Shown: positions 35,168-43,663 of the stretch, piece after piece
Layout: each line of letters starts with the position of its first letter
Position numbering within the stretch: the stretch's first letter is position 1
Assembly: GCA_963759375.1 (NCBI GenBank)
Contig: CAVWYY010000002.1
Span: forward strand, 248,001-312,000
Direction: 5' to 3'
Length of the DNA: 64,000 nt
Source of the DNA: DASSUW01 sp963759375
Lineage (GTDB): Bacteria; Actinomycetota; Thermoleophilia; Solirubrobacterales; Solirubrobacteraceae
Made by a program: the position numbers and the translations under genes
The notes under the pieces: model-generated
Told to the model about the DNA's origin: nothing
Seen by the model: the letters and a program-made list of their open reading frames with translations, nothing else
The model's database searches: none

Positions 35168-35776
35168 TTACGAACCGGCGCTGTCGTACCGCTCCCCGAC
35201 CACACCCCAGTCGACCACGTTCCACCACGCGTCGATGTAGTCCGGGCGCTTGTTCTGGTACTTCAGGTAGTACGCGTGCTCCCAGACGTCGACGCCGAGC
35301 AGCGCCGTGGAGCCGTCGGAGATCGGGTTGTCCTGGTTGGCCGAGCCGACCACGGCGAGGCCGGAGCCGTCGTGCACGAGCCAGGCCCAGCCGGAGCCGA
35401 ACTGGTTGACGCCGGTCTCCTTGACCTTCGCCTGGAAGTCGGAGAACGAGCCGAACGCGCTGTTGATCGCGTCGGCCAGCGCGCCGGTGGGCTCGCCGCC
35501 GCCGTCCGGGCTCATGGACTCCCAGAACAGCGTGTGGTTGTAGTGACCGCCGCCGTTGTTGCGCACGGCCTTCTGCTTGTCGGCCGGCAGCGCGTCGAGG
35601 TTCTTCAGGACCTCCTCGACCGGCTTGCCGTCCCACTCGGTGCCCTCGAGGGCACCGTTGGCCTTGTCCACGTAGGCCTGGTGATGCTTGTCGTGATGCA
35701 CCCGCATCGTCGCCTCGTCGATGTGCGGCTCGAGTGCGTCGTACGCATAGGGGAGCGCGGGAACCTCGTAGGCCAT
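35168..35776 (-). CDS. Superoxide dismutase, Mn/Fe family
   Basis: This cytoplasmic enzyme dismutates superoxide. The 202-residue protein has all four metal ligands: His27 in RVHHDKHHQAYV, His in HYNHTLFW near residue 82, and the Asp and His of LGVDVWEHAYYLKYQN near 165-169. The segment ANQDNPI and the Gly-rich GGGHYN suggest the Mn-preferring type. The ATG is preceded by AGGAG at 8 nt spacing. It lies alone on the minus strand between the DUF559 gene and proS, with its own promoter. Confidence 0.95.
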   Translation of the reverse strand: MAYEVPALPYAYDALEPHIDEATMRVHHDKHHQAYVDKANGALEGTEWDGKPVEEVLKNLDALPADKQKAVRNNGGGHYNHTLFWESMSPDGGGEPTGALADAINSAFGSFSDFQAKVKETGVNQFGSGWAWLVHDGSGLAVVGSANQDNPISDGSTALLGVDVWEHAYYLKYQNKRPDYIDAWWNVVDWGVVGERYDSAGS

Positions 35777-35781
35777 GAAAG

Positions 35782-35807
35782 CTCCTGTCAGTCGTCGGTC
35801 TTCTATA
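35782..35807 (-). promoter_or_regulatory. Promoter and Shine-Dalgarno of the superoxide dismutase gene
   Basis: Minus-strand TATAGA at 35802-35807 is a good -10, with transcription expected near 35795. AGGAG (35782-35786) lies in the resulting short leader. This is a leadered start. Confidence 0.5.
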
Positions 35808-35881
35808 GGCGTTCTATCACCACAGCGCTACCCGCCCCGCTCACGCCGTCAACACGGCGCTCGACTAGGCTCTCCACCTTC

Positions 35882-37564
35882 ATGACGAGGCTCCACCACT
35901 ACTTCCTGCCCACCGAGAAGGAGGCGCCCGCCGAAGCGGAGGCGCTCAGCCACAAGCTGCTCGTGCGCGCGGGGCTCGCCCGCCAGCTCGGCACCGGTCT
36001 GTGGACGTGGCTACCCGCCGGCTGGCGCGTGCACGAGAACGTCTCCCAGATCATCCGCGAGGAGCTCAACGCCATCGGCGCGCAGGAGATGCTCATGCCG
36101 GTGCTCAACCCGGCGGACATCTGGCAGCGCAGCGGCCGCTATCCGATCGAGGAGCTGTTCAAGCTCGAGGACCGTCGCGGCGCCGAGCTCGTGCTCGCGC
36201 TGAGCCACGAGGAGGCCGCGACGACGCACGTCGCCCAGGTCGTGCGCTCCTACCGCGACCTGCCGTTCAGCCTCTACCACTTCCAGGTCAAGGAGCGCGA
36301 CGAGCCGCGCCCGCGCGCCGGGCTGCTGCGCACGCGCGAGTTCATCATGAAGGACGCCTACACCTTCGACCGCGACCGCGAGGGCCTCGACGCGCACTAC
36401 GAGCGCTACCGCGAGGCGTACGACCGGATCTTCGACCGGATCGGGCTCGAGTGGTACCGCGTGGAGTCCGACGTCGGGATGATGGGCGGCGTCGGCGCGC
36501 ACGAGTACATGGCGCCGAGCCCGGCGGGCGAGAACGACGTCGCGCTCGCCCCCGGCTACGCCGCCAACGTGGAGGTCGCGAGCGCCGACGCGCAGCCCGT
36601 GGAGCTACCGGACGGGCTGCCCGAGCCGCAGATCGCCGATACGCCGGGCCTGACCACGGTCGCCGAGGTCGCGCAGGCCCTGCACGTGGAGCCCGGCACG
36701 CTGCTGAAGGCTTACCCGGTGATCGTCGAAGACCGCGGCCTGACCATGGTCGTCGTGCGCGGCGACCACCGCGTCAACGACATCAAGCTCGGGAACGCGC
36801 TCGGCGCGCCGTTCCGCCCCGCGCGCGAGGACGAGTTCGGCGACCGTCTCGGGCCGGCCGGCTACATCGGCCCGGTCGCGATCGACGTGCCGATCCTGCT
36901 CGATGACGCCGTCGAGCCCGGCCCGTACATCACCGGCGCCAACCGCGAGAACGCGCACCTGCGCGGCGTCGAGCCCGGCCGCGACTTCCCGTTCAAGCGC
37001 GGCGACGTCCGCAGCGTCGAGGCGGGCGACACCGTCAACGGCAACCCGATCCGGATCGAGCCCGCGATCGAGGTCGGCAACATCTTCAAGCTCGGCACGC
37101 GGTACTCCGTGCCGTTCGGCGCCACCTACCTCGACGAGCAGGGGAAGGCCCAGCCGATCTGGATGGGCTCATACGGGCTCGGCCCGGCGCGCATCACCGC
37201 CGCTGCGATCGAGCAGTTCGCCGACGAGAAGGGCATCTCGTGGCCGCGGTCGATCGCGCCGTTCGACATCCACCTCGTGGCGCTCGGCAAGGAGGGCAGC
37301 GAGGAGCGCGCCCTCGGCGAGCGGTTCTACGAGGAGCTGGAGGCGACCGGCCTGAACGTCCTCTACGACGACCGCGACGCCGGGCCCGGCGAGAAGTTCG
37401 CCGACGCCGAGCTGCTCGGCGTGCCCGTGCGCGTCACCGTCGGCCGCCGCACGCTGGCGGACGGCGAGGTGGAGGTGCAGCTGCGACGCGGGCGCGAGGC
37501 GCGCACCGTCCCGCTCGAGGGCGCCGCCCAGGCGGTCGCTGACCTGTGGCAGAGCGCCCCGTAG
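35882..37564 (+). CDS. proS: Prolyl-tRNA synthetase, bacterial type
   Basis: ProS charges tRNA-Pro. The 560-residue protein is the bacterial form with the editing insertion: class II motif 1 region (QEMLMPVLNPADIWQRSGRY), motif 2 RPRAGLLRTREFIMKDAYTFD-type block near residue 140, the INS/YbaK-like domain (about 225-380), motif 3 in WMGSYGLGPARITAA near 425, and the anticodon domain with DDRDAGPGEKFADAELLG. TAGGCT at 35866-35871 is 10 nt before the ATG and may be its -10. It overlaps pgsA by 19 bp. Confidence 0.96.
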   Translation: MTRLHHYFLPTEKEAPAEAEALSHKLLVRAGLARQLGTGLWTWLPAGWRVHENVSQIIREELNAIGAQEMLMPVLNPADIWQRSGRYPIEELFKLEDRRGAELVLALSHEEAATTHVAQVVRSYRDLPFSLYHFQVKERDEPRPRAGLLRTREFIMKDAYTFDRDREGLDAHYERYREAYDRIFDRIGLEWYRVESDVGMMGGVGAHEYMAPSPAGENDVALAPGYAANVEVASADAQPVELPDGLPEPQIADTPGLTTVAEVAQALHVEPGTLLKAYPVIVEDRGLTMVVVRGDHRVNDIKLGNALGAPFRPAREDEFGDRLGPAGYIGPVAIDVPILLDDAVEPGPYITGANRENAHLRGVEPGRDFPFKRGDVRSVEAGDTVNGNPIRIEPAIEVGNIFKLGTRYSVPFGATYLDEQGKAQPIWMGSYGLGPARITAAAIEQFADEKGISWPRSIAPFDIHLVALGKEGSEERALGERFYEELEATGLNVLYDDRDAGPGEKFADAELLGVPVRVTVGRRTLADGEVEVQLRRGREARTVPLEGAAQAVADLWQSAP

Positions 37565-38193
37565 GCGACGCCGCCGAGCGGGCCCGGCTCACGTTCCGCC
37601 GCCTGAGCGGGCTCGACCGCTCGGGCCCGCCCCCGCCCGAGACGGTCAAGGGCGCCCCGCTGCATCCGTGGACGATCCCGAACGCGATCGGCTACGTCCG
37701 CCTGGCGCTGATACCGGTGTTCGTGATCGTCGCGTTCGACTCCGGCGACGGGCAGTACTGGGTCTCGACGCTGATCTTCGCCATCGTCGGCTGGAGCGAC
37801 TACCTCGACGGGATCGCCGCCCGGGTCACCGGCCAGTACTCGCGCATGGGCGCGCTGCTGGACCCGCTCGTGGACCGGCTGCTCGTCCTCTCCGGCGTGA
37901 TCGTGTGCTGGCACTTCGAGCTGCTGCCGCGCTGGGGGCTCGCGCTGCTCGCAGCCCGCGAGCTGTTCATGCTCGGCCTCGTGCGCTGGGCCCTGCATCA
38001 CGGACTCGACATCAAGGTCAACTGGCTCGGGAGGCTCGGCGTCTGGCCGGTCCTGGGCGCCCTGTTCTTCGCGCTGGCGGGCCTCGAGACCGTAGGTGCC
38101 ATATTCCTGTACATCGGCCTCGCGTTCGTGCTCGGTTCGACCGTCAAGTACCTCCGCGACGGACTCGCACAAAGACCCTCAAGTACAGCTTGA
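37546..38193 (+). CDS. CDP-alcohol phosphatidyltransferase (PgsA-like)
   Basis: A membrane enzyme that joins a CDP-activated lipid to an alcohol. The complete family signature D-x2-D-G-x2-A-R-x8-G-x3-D-x3-D is present as DYLDGIAAR..GALLDPLVD near residues 84-108, and four to six helices follow. Phosphatidylglycerophosphate or cardiolipin-type synthesis is likely, but the alcohol acceptor cannot be fixed from sequence. The N-terminal 45 residues are hydrophilic and Pro-rich. The GTG start overlaps the 3' end of proS. Confidence 0.88.
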   Translation: MAERPVGDAAERARLTFRRLSGLDRSGPPPPETVKGAPLHPWTIPNAIGYVRLALIPVFVIVAFDSGDGQYWVSTLIFAIVGWSDYLDGIAARVTGQYSRMGALLDPLVDRLLVLSGVIVCWHFELLPRWGLALLAARELFMLGLVRWALHHGLDIKVNWLGRLGVWPVLGALFFALAGLETVGAIFLYIGLAFVLGSTVKYLRDGLAQRPSSTA

Positions 38194-38200
38194 CGATTGC

Positions 38201-38206
38201 TATGCT
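38201..38206 (+). promoter_or_regulatory. -10 box of the rsiG-like gene (leaderless)
   Basis: TATGCT, 7 nt, ATG at 38214. It favours this ATG over the one at 38202. Confidence 0.5.
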
Positions 38207-38213
38207 CGCCGCC

Positions 38214-38471
38214 ATGGACACTTTCCCCGATCTCGGTTCCCTCTCCGATCAGGAGCTGAAGGACCTCATCCAGCAGCTCACGGACGAGGAGCAGGAGGTG
38301 TCCTACCGGCGCCGGATCCTGCACGGGAAGATCGACATCCTCCGTGCCGAGCTGGTGAACCGGCTGCGGAAGAAGCACGAGGGCGGCGAGGACGTGATCT
38401 CCGGCGCTGACGTCCAGCGGCTCACTGACATCCTCGCGGGCCGCGCGACGGGCGGCGGCGACGAGGTGTAG
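38214..38471 (+). CDS. RsiG-like protein with one c-di-GMP-binding motif
   Basis: An 85-residue helical protein. The central helix contains E-x3-S-x2-R-x3-H-x3-D (EQEVSYRRRILHGKID), which matches the c-di-GMP-binding motif E-x3-S-x2-R-x3-Q-x3-D of the Streptomyces anti-sigma factor RsiG except for His in place of Gln. Streptomyces RsiG has two copies; single-copy homologues in deep-branching actinobacteria act as homodimers. Binding of c-di-GMP and a sigma partner are inference. It overlaps the FHA gene by one base (TAGTG), so it is in an operon with FHA, MerR-like and apt genes. Confidence 0.72.
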   Translation: MDTFPDLGSLSDQELKDLIQQLTDEEQEVSYRRRILHGKIDILRAELVNRLRKKHEGGEDVISGADVQRLTDILAGRATGGGDEV

Positions 38472-38941
38472 TGGCGCTCCACTGCCCCGAGTGTGGATTC
38501 GTCGTCACGGAGGGCGCGAACTACTGCCAGAAGTGCGGGGCGTTCGTCGGTACCCGCGAGCCGCGTGACGACGTCACGACCGCGACGTACGTCATCGACG
38601 AGCAGACCGGCGAGCTGCGCCCGGTCGACGTCGGCGACGTGGCGGCCGAGAGCGGCGCGCTCGTCATCCGCTCCGGCGGGGGACGCACCGGGCAGTCCTT
38701 CCCGTTGCACGGCGAGCGCATGACGATCGGCCGCTCGCCCGACACCGAGATCTTCCTCGACGACGTCACCGTCTCGCGCGACCACGCGATGCTCGTGCGC
38801 CGCTCCGGCGCCTGGTTCCTCGACGACTCCGGCTCGCTCAACGGCACCTACGTGAACCGCCGCCGGATCGACTCGCACAAGCTCGAGGACGGCGACGAGC
38901 TGCAGATCGGCAAATACAAGCTCACCTACCTGGCCCGCTAG
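38471..38941 (+). CDS. Zinc-ribbon FHA-domain protein, GarA-like
   Basis: A 156-residue protein with an N-terminal zinc ribbon (CPECGF..CQKCGAF, residues 5-23), a Thr-rich linker (DDVTTATYV, near 35) and a C-terminal FHA domain (MTIGRSPDTEIFLDDVTVSRDHAML..DSGSLNGTYVNRRRI). FHA domains bind phosphothreonine. In Mycobacterium, GarA has a phosphorylated ETTS-type loop before the FHA domain and controls 2-oxoglutarate enzymes; the VTT in the linker could be the same switch. The following MerR-like gene reproduces the garA-ftsR gene order. The zinc ribbon is an addition relative to GarA. Confidence 0.88.
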   Translation: MALHCPECGFVVTEGANYCQKCGAFVGTREPRDDVTTATYVIDEQTGELRPVDVGDVAAESGALVIRSGGGRTGQSFPLHGERMTIGRSPDTEIFLDDVTVSRDHAMLVRRSGAWFLDDSGSLNGTYVNRRRIDSHKLEDGDELQIGKYKLTYLAR

Positions 38942-38943
38942 CG

Positions 38944-39735
38944 GTGGCTGTGTCCGACGATCCGCTCACCGACTCCCCTCCGCCGCCACCGGCCGAGCCC
39001 GAGGCCCCGCGCAAGTCGCTGACGATCGGCGCGGTCTGCAAGCAGCTGTCCCAGGAGTTCCCGGACATCTCGATCTCGAAGATCCGCTACCTCGAGGATC
39101 AGAAGCTGCTCACGCCGCGGCGCACGCCCGGCGGCTACCGGCTGTACGCGCAGTCCGACGTCTCGCGCCTGCGCACGATCCTGCGCCTGCAGCGCGACGA
39201 GTTCCTGCCGCTGCGGGTCATCCGCCAGGAGCTGGCCGCCGGCCGGGCCGAGGACGAGGGGCCGAGCGGCAACCCCGCGCCGGCGGCGGCGCCGGCTCAG
39301 GACACCGGGCGCCCGGGCGCGGCGCTGCGCCGGCTGACGTTCTCGATCCGCGACCGCGGCGCGCTGTACTCGCTCGACGATGTGGTGGAGGACACCGGCG
39401 CCGAGCCCCGGCTGATCAAGGAGCTCGAGGACTTCGGGATCATGCAGGGCGAGGTCCGCGGCGGCACGCGCTACTACGACGAGACCGAGCGCGAGATCGT
39501 GCGCGCGGTCACGGAGCTCGCCCGTTACGGCGTCGCCGGCCGGAACCTGCGCGTCTTCAAGACGTCGGTCGAGCGCGAGTCCGCGCTCCTGCAGCAGATC
39601 CTCGCGCCGTCGCTGCGCTCGCGGAACCCCGAGCGGCGCAAGGAGGCGATCGAGGCGCTCGAGAACCTCGCGGCCGTGGCGTCGCATCTCAAGCACCTGC
39701 TGCTCGTGCGCGACCTGCGCCGCATCGCCAAATGA
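38944..39735 (+). CDS. MerR-family regulator, FtsR-like
   Basis: A 263-residue regulator with two MerR-type DNA-binding units: an N-terminal one (LTIGAVCKQLSQEFPDISISKIRYLEDQKLLTPRRTPGGYRLY, about residues 26-70) and a second partial one (YSLDDVVEDTG..LIKELEDFGIMQG..RYYDETE, about 140-185). No effector cysteines are seen. The layout and the neighbouring FHA gene match Rv1828/FtsR, which activates ftsZ in Corynebacterium. The first 25 residues are Pro-rich. It overlaps apt by four bases. Confidence 0.85.
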   Translation: MAVSDDPLTDSPPPPPAEPEAPRKSLTIGAVCKQLSQEFPDISISKIRYLEDQKLLTPRRTPGGYRLYAQSDVSRLRTILRLQRDEFLPLRVIRQELAAGRAEDEGPSGNPAPAAAPAQDTGRPGAALRRLTFSIRDRGALYSLDDVVEDTGAEPRLIKELEDFGIMQGEVRGGTRYYDETEREIVRAVTELARYGVAGRNLRVFKTSVERESALLQQILAPSLRSRNPERRKEAIEALENLAAVASHLKHLLLVRDLRRIAK

Positions 39736-40256
39736 GCGACCTCGCGGCACACATCCGCGACATCCCGGACTTCCCGAAGCCGGGGATCCTGTTCAAGGAC
39801 ATCACCCCGCTGCTGCTCGACGGCGACGCGCTGTCGGACGCCATCGGCCAGCTCGCCGACTGGGCGCGGCCGCTGGACGTCGACCTGGTGGTGGCGGCCG
39901 AGGCCCGCGGCTTCATTCTCGGCGCGGCGATCGCCCGCGAGCTCGGCGCCGGGTTCGTGCCCGCCCGCAAGCCCGGCAAGCTGCCGCACGAGACGATCTC
40001 GGCCGAGTACATCCTCGAGTACGGGGTCGACGCGCTGGAGATGCACGCGGACGCGCTCGCCGACGGCGCGCGCGTCCTGCTGCACGACGACCTGCTCGCC
40101 ACCGGCGGCACCGCCGCCGCGCTGGCCGAGCTGATCGAGGGCGCCGGAGCGAAGATCGTCGGCTGCGCGTTCCTCGTCGAGCTGAAGTTCCTCGGCGGCC
40201 GCGACCGGCTCGGCGGCTACGACGTGCACTCGCTGCTGGCCTACGACGGCGAGTGA
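39732..40256 (+). CDS. apt: Adenine phosphoribosyltransferase
   Basis: Apt salvages adenine to AMP using PRPP. The 174-residue protein has the N-terminal IRDIPDFPKPGILFKDITPLL, the AEARGF segment near residue 57, the PRPP-binding loop VLLHDDLLATGGT near 118, and FLVELKFLGGRDRL. The usual loop reads VDDLLATGGT; His-Asp here is a mild variant. It is coupled by ATGA overlap to the MerR gene and by GTGA to the next gene. Confidence 0.94.
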   Translation: MSDLAAHIRDIPDFPKPGILFKDITPLLLDGDALSDAIGQLADWARPLDVDLVVAAEARGFILGAAIARELGAGFVPARKPGKLPHETISAEYILEYGVDALEMHADALADGARVLLHDDLLATGGTAAALAELIEGAGAKIVGCAFLVELKFLGGRDRLGGYDVHSLLAYDGE

Positions 40257-40684
40257 TCGTCACGCGGTCCCGCACCGTGGCCGCAGCACCCGAGGCCGTC
40301 TGGGAGGTCGTCGCCGAGCCGCGGCGGCTGGCACGCTGGTGGCCGCGGACCGAGCGTGTGAAGGGGATCACCGCCAAGGGCTGGACCACGGTGCTGCGCT
40401 CCGAGCGCGGACGGGCGGTGCGTGCCGACTGGCGGCTGGAGCAGAGCGAGCGGCCCGTCTGCCGCGCCTGGGCGCAGGAGCTCGACGGCACGCCGTTCGA
40501 GAACGTCCTCAGCGAGCGTCGCGTGGAGGCGCGGCTCGAGGCGGTCGACGGCGGCACGCAGGTCACGCTCGAGCTGCGCCAGCAGCCGCGCGGGCGGTCC
40601 AAGCTTGGGTCGTTGCAGATGCGGCGCGCGGCGGGCCGGGAGCTCGATGGGGCGCTGGACGGTCTCGAGGGCGTGCTCGCGTGA
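40253..40684 (+). CDS. SRPBCC-family (START/polyketide cyclase-like) protein
   Basis: A 143-residue SRPBCC fold protein: IVTRSRTVAAAPEAVWEVVAEPRRLARWWP at the N-terminus and the long C-terminal helix at the end. These proteins bind hydrophobic ligands; the ligand here is not predictable. It overlaps apt and the FAD oxidase gene by four bases each, so it may serve the oxidase. Confidence 0.72.
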   Translation: MIVTRSRTVAAAPEAVWEVVAEPRRLARWWPRTERVKGITAKGWTTVLRSERGRAVRADWRLEQSERPVCRAWAQELDGTPFENVLSERRVEARLEAVDGGTQVTLELRQQPRGRSKLGSLQMRRAAGRELDGALDGLEGVLA

Positions 40685-42253
40685 GGCGCGAGCAGGTGTT
40701 CTCGGGCTGGGGCGAGCCCGGCTCGGGACCGCACGTCGGCGAGCCGGCGCTGGGCTTCCTGCGCAGCGAGCTGGGGATCTCCGGCGACGTCGTGGCGACG
40801 CCGGTCGCGCTCGACGACGTCAAGCTGCGCGAGCCGGACCTCGACGGCGCGCTGCGGGCGCAGCTGGAGGCGATCGTCGGGGCCGACGCGGTGCGCAGCG
40901 ACCGTGAGGCGCGCGTGCTGCGCTGCCGCGGCAAGTCGTACCTCGATCTGCTGGCCCAGCGCGCGGGCGAGTGCGAGGACGCGCCGGACGCCGTGGTCGC
41001 GCCCGGCGGGCACGACGAGGCGCTGGCCGTCCTGCAGGCGTGCAACGAGGCCGGTGTGCGCCGTGGTGCCGTTCGGCGGCGGCACGAGCGTGGTCGGCGG
41101 GCTGGAGCCGCTGCGCGGGAAGTTCGGGTCGCTGATCTCGCTCGACCTCGCGCGCATGGACCGCGCCCTGGAGGTGGACGAGCGCTCGCTGACCGCGGTG
41201 CTGGAGCCGGGTCTGCGGCTGCCGGAGGCGGACCGGGCGCTGGCCGCGCACGGCCTGACGCTCGGCCACGTGCCGCAGAGCTACGAGTGGGCGAGCGTCG
41301 GCGGCTGCGTGGCGACGCGCTCGGCCGGCCAGCTGTCGAGCGGGCGCGGGCGGATCGACTCGAACCTGGTCGCGGCGCGGTGCGCGACGCCGCTCGGCGA
41401 GCTGGCGACGCTCGAGGCTCCCGCCAGCGCCGCCGGCCCGGCGCTGCGGCAGCTCGTGGCGGGCTCGGAGGGCGCGTTCGGCGTGATCACGGAGGTGACG
41501 CTGCGCGTCCACCGGCTGCCGACGCACCAGCGGTTCGAGGGCTGGCTCGTCCCGGGCTTCGAGCCGGCCTGCGACGCGCTGCGCGCGCTGGCACAGGACG
41601 GCGTGGCACCGGACCTGGTGCGGCTGTCCGACGAGCCGGAGACGCGCTTCACGCTGGCGTTCGCCGGGGCGTGGAGGAGGGTCGGGCGCCGCTGCCTGCT
41701 CATCCTCGGGTGGGAGGGCTCCTACGAGTCGGTCACCCGGCGGCGCCGTGAGGCGGTGCGGGCACTGCGGCGGGTGAGCGCGCGCTACGTGACCCAGCGC
41801 GCCGGGCGCGAATGGGCGGCATCCCGGTTCGCGGGCCCCCATCTGCGCGACGGGCTGATGGACCGCGGCGTGATGGTCGAGACGCTGGAGACCGCGACCT
41901 CGTGGTCGAACCTCCCGGCGCTGCACGAGGCGGTCCACGCGGCGCTCGCCGGCACGATCGCCGGGTGCCATGTGTCGCACCTGTACCCGACCGGCGCGTC
42001 GCTGTACTTCACGGTCTTCGCGCGGCGCGACGACGCCGATCCGGCGGGCCAGTGGCGCGCGCTCAAGCAGGCGGCGACCGAGGCGATCGTCGCCAACGGT
42101 GGCGCGCTGACGCACCACCACGCCGTCGGGCGGGACCACGCGCCGTGGCTGGCGTCCGAGGACGGCGCACTCGGCGTCGAGGTCCTGCGCGCCGTCAAGG
42201 AGCGCTGCGACCCGGCGGGGATCATGAACCCGGGGAAGTTGCTGCCCGCATGA
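40681..42253 (+). CDS. FAD-linked oxidase, alkyldihydroxyacetonephosphate-synthase-like (frameshifted near 41058)
   Basis: A VAO-type flavoprotein of about 523 residues. The N-terminus (QVFSGWGEPG..ALGFLRSELG) and the C-terminal HHHAVGRDHAPWL and DPAGIMNPGKLLPA resemble alkyl-DHAP synthase and related oxidases. The FAD-binding segment PFGGGTSVVGG and GVITEVTLRVHRLP are present. It loses frame after QACNEAGV and resumes at AVVPFGGG, equal to one extra base at 41055-41064. A role in ether-lipid synthesis is possible; many actinobacterial relatives are uncharacterised oxidases. Its last 32 bp overlap the convergent MocR gene. Confidence 0.8.
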
Positions 42254-43616
42254 CGTCCGCGAGCGCCTCGAGCGCGCCCGCGAACGCGTGCGACGGCGGC
42301 GTGGCGTAGCCCGCCTGCAGCAGGGTGCGGCGCCCGGCGGGCTCGTGCCAGAACGCGTCGAGCCCGGTGACGGCCAGCGACCGCTCGCGCGCCGCGGCGA
42401 GCACCTCGGCCTGCGAGGGCGCGCCCGGCGGCAGCTCGAGCACGGCGTGCAGCCCGGCGGCGACGCCGAGCACGCGTACGGCCGGCGCGCGCTCTGCGAG
42501 CGTCGCGACGAGGGCGTCCCGGCGCCGGCGGTAGTGGGCGCGCATGCGGCGCAGATGGCGGTCGAGCTCGCCGGTCTCGATCAGCCGTGCGAGCGCGAGC
42601 TGCTCGATCGCCGGGCTCGCCGAGTCGGCCAGCCACTTGGCCTCGACAACCGGCTCGAGCAACGGCTCGGGCACGACGAGCCAGGCAATCCGCAGGGCGG
42701 GGGAGAGCGCCTTGCTCGCCGTGCCGGCGTAGACGATGTGCTCGGGCGCCAGCGCCTGCAACGCGCCGACCGGCCGCCCGTCATAGCGGAACTCGCCGTC
42801 GTAGTCGTCCTCGACGACGACGTGATCGCGCGCCCACTCGGCGAGGGCAGCGCGGCGCTCGGGCGCGAGCGTCGAGCCGAGGCCGACCTGGTGAGCGGGC
42901 GTGACGACCACGGCGTCGGCAGCGATGGCGCCGACCCGCGCGCCGCCCTCGTCGACCGGCAGCGCGGCGACGCGCGCACCGGCCGCGCGGACGACGTCGC
43001 GGTGGAACGCCAGGCACGGATCCTCCATCGCGATCGTCGCGCGGGGACCCAGCGCGGTGGCGAGCAGCGCCAGCGCCTGCACATATCCGCCGCAGATCAC
43101 GATCCGCTCGGGGACGGCCACGACGCCGCGGGCGCGGCCGAGGTAGGCGGCAAGCGTCCGGCGCAGATCGATCGGCCCGCGCGGGTCACCGAGCCGCAGC
43201 GCCGAGTCGGGCGCTTCGCGCAGCACGCGGCGCAGCGCGGCGGCCCAGGCCGCGCGGGGGAAGCTCGCGACGTCCGGGCTCCCGGCCCGCAGGTCGTACC
43301 GCGGCGGGCGCTCGAGCGGCTCGGCGGGCGCATCCTCGCCGCCCGTCTCGGCCCCTGCGGCCACCACGGTGCCGGCGCCGGCGCGGGCGGTCAGCCATCC
43401 CTCGGCGGCGAGCTGCTCGTACGCGCCCGCCACGGTGCCGCGGGCCCAGCCGAGGTCCGCCGCCAGCGCACGGGTCGACGGCAGGCGCGTGCCGGGCGCC
43501 AGGCGGCCGTCGCGGATCGCGCCGCGCAGTGCCTGCTCGAGGCCGGCCCCGCGTCCATCGCGTTCGTCGACCGCGACGAGCAGGTCCCGCCCGGATTTGG
43601 CCCATTCAGAAGCCAT
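42222..43616 (-). CDS. MocR/PdxR-type GntR regulator with aminotransferase domain
   Basis: A 464-residue fusion of an N-terminal GntR winged helix (LEQALRGAIRDGRLAPGTRLPSTRALAADLGWARGTVAGAYEQL, residues 26-70) and a type I aminotransferase fold. The PLP lysine is in YAGTASKALSPALRIAW near residue 300, and the DDYDGEFRYDGRPVGALQ motif is present. MocR proteins use PLP as effector and commonly regulate the divergent gene, here the AhpD-like gene 47 bp away. PdxR of vitamin B6 synthesis is one member, but no pdx gene is near. Confidence 0.9.
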   Translation of the reverse strand: MASEWAKSGRDLLVAVDERDGRGAGLEQALRGAIRDGRLAPGTRLPSTRALAADLGWARGTVAGAYEQLAAEGWLTARAGAGTVVAAGAETGGEDAPAEPLERPPRYDLRAGSPDVASFPRAAWAAALRRVLREAPDSALRLGDPRGPIDLRRTLAAYLGRARGVVAVPERIVICGGYVQALALLATALGPRATIAMEDPCLAFHRDVVRAAGARVAALPVDEGGARVGAIAADAVVVTPAHQVGLGSTLAPERRAALAEWARDHVVVEDDYDGEFRYDGRPVGALQALAPEHIVYAGTASKALSPALRIAWLVVPEPLLEPVVEAKWLADSASPAIEQLALARLIETGELDRHLRRMRAHYRRRRDALVATLAERAPAVRVLGVAAGLHAVLELPPGAPSQAEVLAAARERSLAVTGLDAFWHEPAGRRTLLQAGYATPPSHAFAGALEALADVMRAATSPGS

Positions 43617-43650
43617 CGAAATGGATCATAGGAGCGGGCCAAGATCTCGG

Positions 43651-43656
43651 TAGCGT
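43651..43656 (+). promoter_or_regulatory. -10 box of the AhpD-like gene (leaderless)
   Basis: TAGCGT, 7 nt, ATG at 43664, within the 47 bp gap shared with the MocR gene. Regulator binding here would cover both starts. Confidence 0.5.
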
Positions 43657-43663
43657 GATCGTC

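Noticed and set aside
38201..38216. An upstream ATG (38202) as the rsiG-like start
   Set aside because: It lies inside the TATGCT box that is correctly spaced for the ATG at 38214, and similarity begins after the second ATG.
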